Source of the DNA: Flavobacteriales bacterium UBA3477
GTDB lineage: Bacteria > Bacteroidota > Bacteroidia > Flavobacteriales > Schleiferiaceae
Reading direction: 5' to 3'
NCBI GenBank assembly: GCA_002378005.1
Contig: DFQY01000052.1
Span: 1 to 32,818, forward strand
DNA length: 32,818 bases
Positions within the stretch are counted from its first letter, which is position 1. Each line of letters opens with the position of its first letter. This document shows positions 31,669 to 32,818 of the stretch, piece after piece. Under the pieces are notes generated by a model. The model was not told where the DNA came from, did not search any database, and worked only from the letters and a program-made list of their open reading frames with translations. Made by a program: the position numbers and the translations under genes.

Positions 31669-32445
31669 TTAAGCTGCTTCTTCGTTCTTGCTAACAGCAA
31701 GAGCGTAGATGACCAGACCAAATCCAATTTTGTTGATTGCATCACCAACATTGTAAACAATGTCCATGATTTGCTTGTAGAATTCTGAATCTTCACCAGG
31801 AACCCAAATACCTAGGAACCCGCCTGGAGTACCCAAGATGTATCCTAGTGGATAGATTGCCCATCCTACGAGGACGAACCAGAATAATACTTTGACTGCC
31901 TTCGCAACTGCAGGGCCAGCATTCGCTGCCAATTGTGCAACTTCTCCTTTCCACACCAAGAATACAATGTAGAAATAAGCTGCTCCGGAAATTACACCCC
32001 ACATAACTGATGAGTCACGGTAAATAGTCTCACCGAGGTAACCAGTTACAAGCATAATTACGGAAGCAAAGATTAACTTCCAAAGAAGGCTCATTTTAGC
32101 ACCCGCTTTCTTAGTGATCAAGTAAAACTCAACACACATTAACGGTACTGTGAGCGTCCAGTCAACATAACGGAAGAAAGTTGGAGACTCTCCCGTGTCG
32201 AAATGATAACCTCTCATATAATAGTAGTGTACGAACGCGATAAACGTGATCAAACCACTTACTAATAGAGACGTTCTCCACTTTTTGTCTACGTTCCACA
32301 TTTCAAAGAAGAAGAACACAGACGCTGCCATCATCGCCATACATCCTACGAAGAAAGTAAAGGATGTCACGGTGGTGATGTTAGTGTAGTCGGTAAGGTT
32401 TACTGCCCCGCCGCTAGCATCTAGAAATAAATTTGTCAATGACAT
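31669..32445 (-). CDS. Proteorhodopsin, green-absorbing proton pump
   Basis: This is a 258-residue seven-helix rhodopsin. The retinal Schiff-base lysine is Lys239 (GDAINKIGFGLVIYALA). The helix C motif RYVDWTLTVPLMCVEFY gives Asp95 (proton acceptor), Thr99 and Glu106 (donor), the DTE set of outward proton pumps, not NDQ (Na+) or NTQ (Cl-) pumps. His73 (FVHYYYMRG) matches the His75 that tunes the acceptor. Met103, equivalent to the spectral-tuning position 105, predicts green absorption, as is common in flavobacterial proteins. It sits alone on the minus strand with a strong terminator. The divergent gene is a lycopene cyclase, which links it to retinal supply. Confidence 0.97.
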   Translation of the reverse strand: MSLTNLFLDASGGAVNLTDYTNITTVTSFTFFVGCMAMMAASVFFFFEMWNVDKKWRTSLLVSGLITFIAFVHYYYMRGYHFDTGESPTFFRYVDWTLTVPLMCVEFYLITKKAGAKMSLLWKLIFASVIMLVTGYLGETIYRDSSVMWGVISGAAYFYIVFLVWKGEVAQLAANAGPAVAKAVKVLFWFVLVGWAIYPLGYILGTPGGFLGIWVPGEDSEFYKQIMDIVYNVGDAINKIGFGLVIYALAVSKNEEAA

Positions 32446-32651
32446 GGTGTTAAAAAATTAAAGGTTATAACTACCCCTTAACGACCCGTAGATGTCATTG
32501 TTCAAGATTAGTCAAAAATGAGTGTAAATACTCATATATGTATCTCAAATGACCAAATATCCTTAAAATAGAGTTGTAAACGGTGTTTCATCTGAACAAA
32601 TCATCTCTTTTTTGGTTCTGTATTTATAAAAGGTCAAAAGTACATTAAATA
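32446..32651. promoter_or_regulatory. Divergent control region between proteorhodopsin and lycopene cyclase
   Basis: This 206-bp AT-rich gap must hold promoters for both genes. An inverted repeat ATGAGT/ACTCAT (32518-32535, 6-bp centre) lies about midway. A minus-strand TACTTTTG (32642-32635) matches the -7 consensus but has no -33 and would give proteorhodopsin a roughly 185-nt leader. No Shine-Dalgarno sequence precedes the proteorhodopsin ATG. Confidence 0.45.
32518..32535. repeat. 18-bp inverted repeat ATGAGT-6-ACTCAT in the rhodopsin/cyclase gap
   Basis: Perfect 6-bp arms around GTAAAT, 73 bp upstream of the proteorhodopsin ATG and 117 bp upstream of the cyclase GTG. It could be a shared operator; it is short enough to be chance. 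Confidence 0.35.
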
Positions 32652-32818
32652 GTGATTTACGACATCGCACTCATAGGTTTAGGCGCTTCAAATAGCTTAT
32701 TGCTATTGGAGCTACACAACCGTGGTGTTCTGAATGATTTAGATGTTTTGATTTTGGAAACGGAATCAAAGTGGAAAAACGATAAAACATATTGTTTTTG
32801 GGGCGATCACTCCGACGC
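32652..32818 (+). CDS. crtY: Lycopene beta-cyclase (CrtY-type), 5' part only
   Basis: The frame opens with GTG at 32652; an in-frame TAA at 32646-32648 rules out any earlier start, and no ATG occurs in the visible part. The 55 complete visible residues begin with the FAD-binding strand (IYDIALIGLGASNSLLLLEL), then VLILETESKW and the motif KTYCFWGDHS, which matches the family's NDKTWCFW signature. The enzyme cyclises lycopene ends to beta-carotene, the precursor of retinal. Being divergent from proteorhodopsin suggests co-control of pigment and protein. The gene continues past the window, so completeness and later genes (for example the dioxygenase blh) cannot be seen. Confidence 0.85.
   Translation, partial: MIYDIALIGLGASNSLLLLELHNRGVLNDLDVLILETESKWKNDKTYCFWGDHSD

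Noticed and set aside
31669..32445. Sodium- or chloride-pumping rhodopsin
   Set aside because: The helix C residues are Asp95, Thr99 and Glu106 (DTE), the proton-pump set.
1..32818. tRNA, rRNA, CRISPR array, transposase or integrase
   Set aside because: No cloverleaf-like, ribosomal or regularly spaced repeat sequence, and no mobile-element protein, was seen by eye on either strand; a tRNA/Rfam scan was not possible.

Overview
The window looks like chromosomal DNA from a marine, proteorhodopsin-bearing Bacteroidota, most likely Flavobacteriales or a close relative. Evidence: a SusC/SusD pair, type IX secretion (T9SS) sorting domains on two secreted proteins, DUF4837, a fused alpha/beta branched-chain 2-oxoacid dehydrogenase E1, Bacteroidota-style -7 boxes (TAnnTTTG), mostly weak Shine-Dalgarno sequences, and a green-type proteorhodopsin next to a lycopene cyclase. 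No species can be named from sequence alone.

Region 1 (1-14860, all minus strand, visibly GC-richer) is housekeeping and catabolism. Reading in the direction of transcription (high to low coordinates): a sugar-phosphate-isomerase-like lipoprotein and kbl (glycine C-acetyltransferase); rseP (site-2 protease) and, 1 bp later, paaD (phenylacetyl-CoA epoxidase maturation protein); a fused branched-chain 2-oxoacid dehydrogenase E1 with its own good promoter; tatA, gatA, an MltD-like lytic transglycosylase with LysM, and a DUF4837 lipoprotein; then paaG, paaH and a large FAD/Fe-S oxidoreductase packed with 1-2 bp gaps and running off the left edge. The phenylacetate genes are therefore split between two places and the paaABCE core is not in the window.

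Region 2 (14922-29684, plus strand, clearly more AT-rich from about 15300 to 29270) holds an S4-domain RNA-binding protein and then a compact polysaccharide utilisation locus (PUL): SusC transporter, SusD lipoprotein, PKD-type surface lipoprotein, Calx-beta/GH16 lipoprotein, a non-enzymatic three-module T9SS protein, a terminator, a membrane-spanning beta-propeller/HTH regulator, and a multidomain GH5/CBM6 enzyme with a T9SS tail, closed by a strong terminator. GH16 with a GH5 glucanase-like enzyme points to a beta-glucan such as laminarin, but the substrate is inferred. The regulator can sense periplasmic oligosaccharide and carries its own DNA-binding domain. A 16-bp motif (TGTCCGG-nn-TTTGTCC) occurs upstream of susC and again right after the GH5 gene, so it brackets the locus. 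A small lipoprotein of unknown function follows.

Region 3 (29686-32818) has an M61-family metallopeptidase (minus), proteorhodopsin (minus) with a near-perfect terminator hairpin, and, divergent, the start of a lycopene cyclase gene (plus, GTG start), which would supply beta-carotene as the retinal precursor. The oxygenase that makes retinal is not in the window. No rRNA, tRNA, CRISPR array, transposase or prophage gene was seen.
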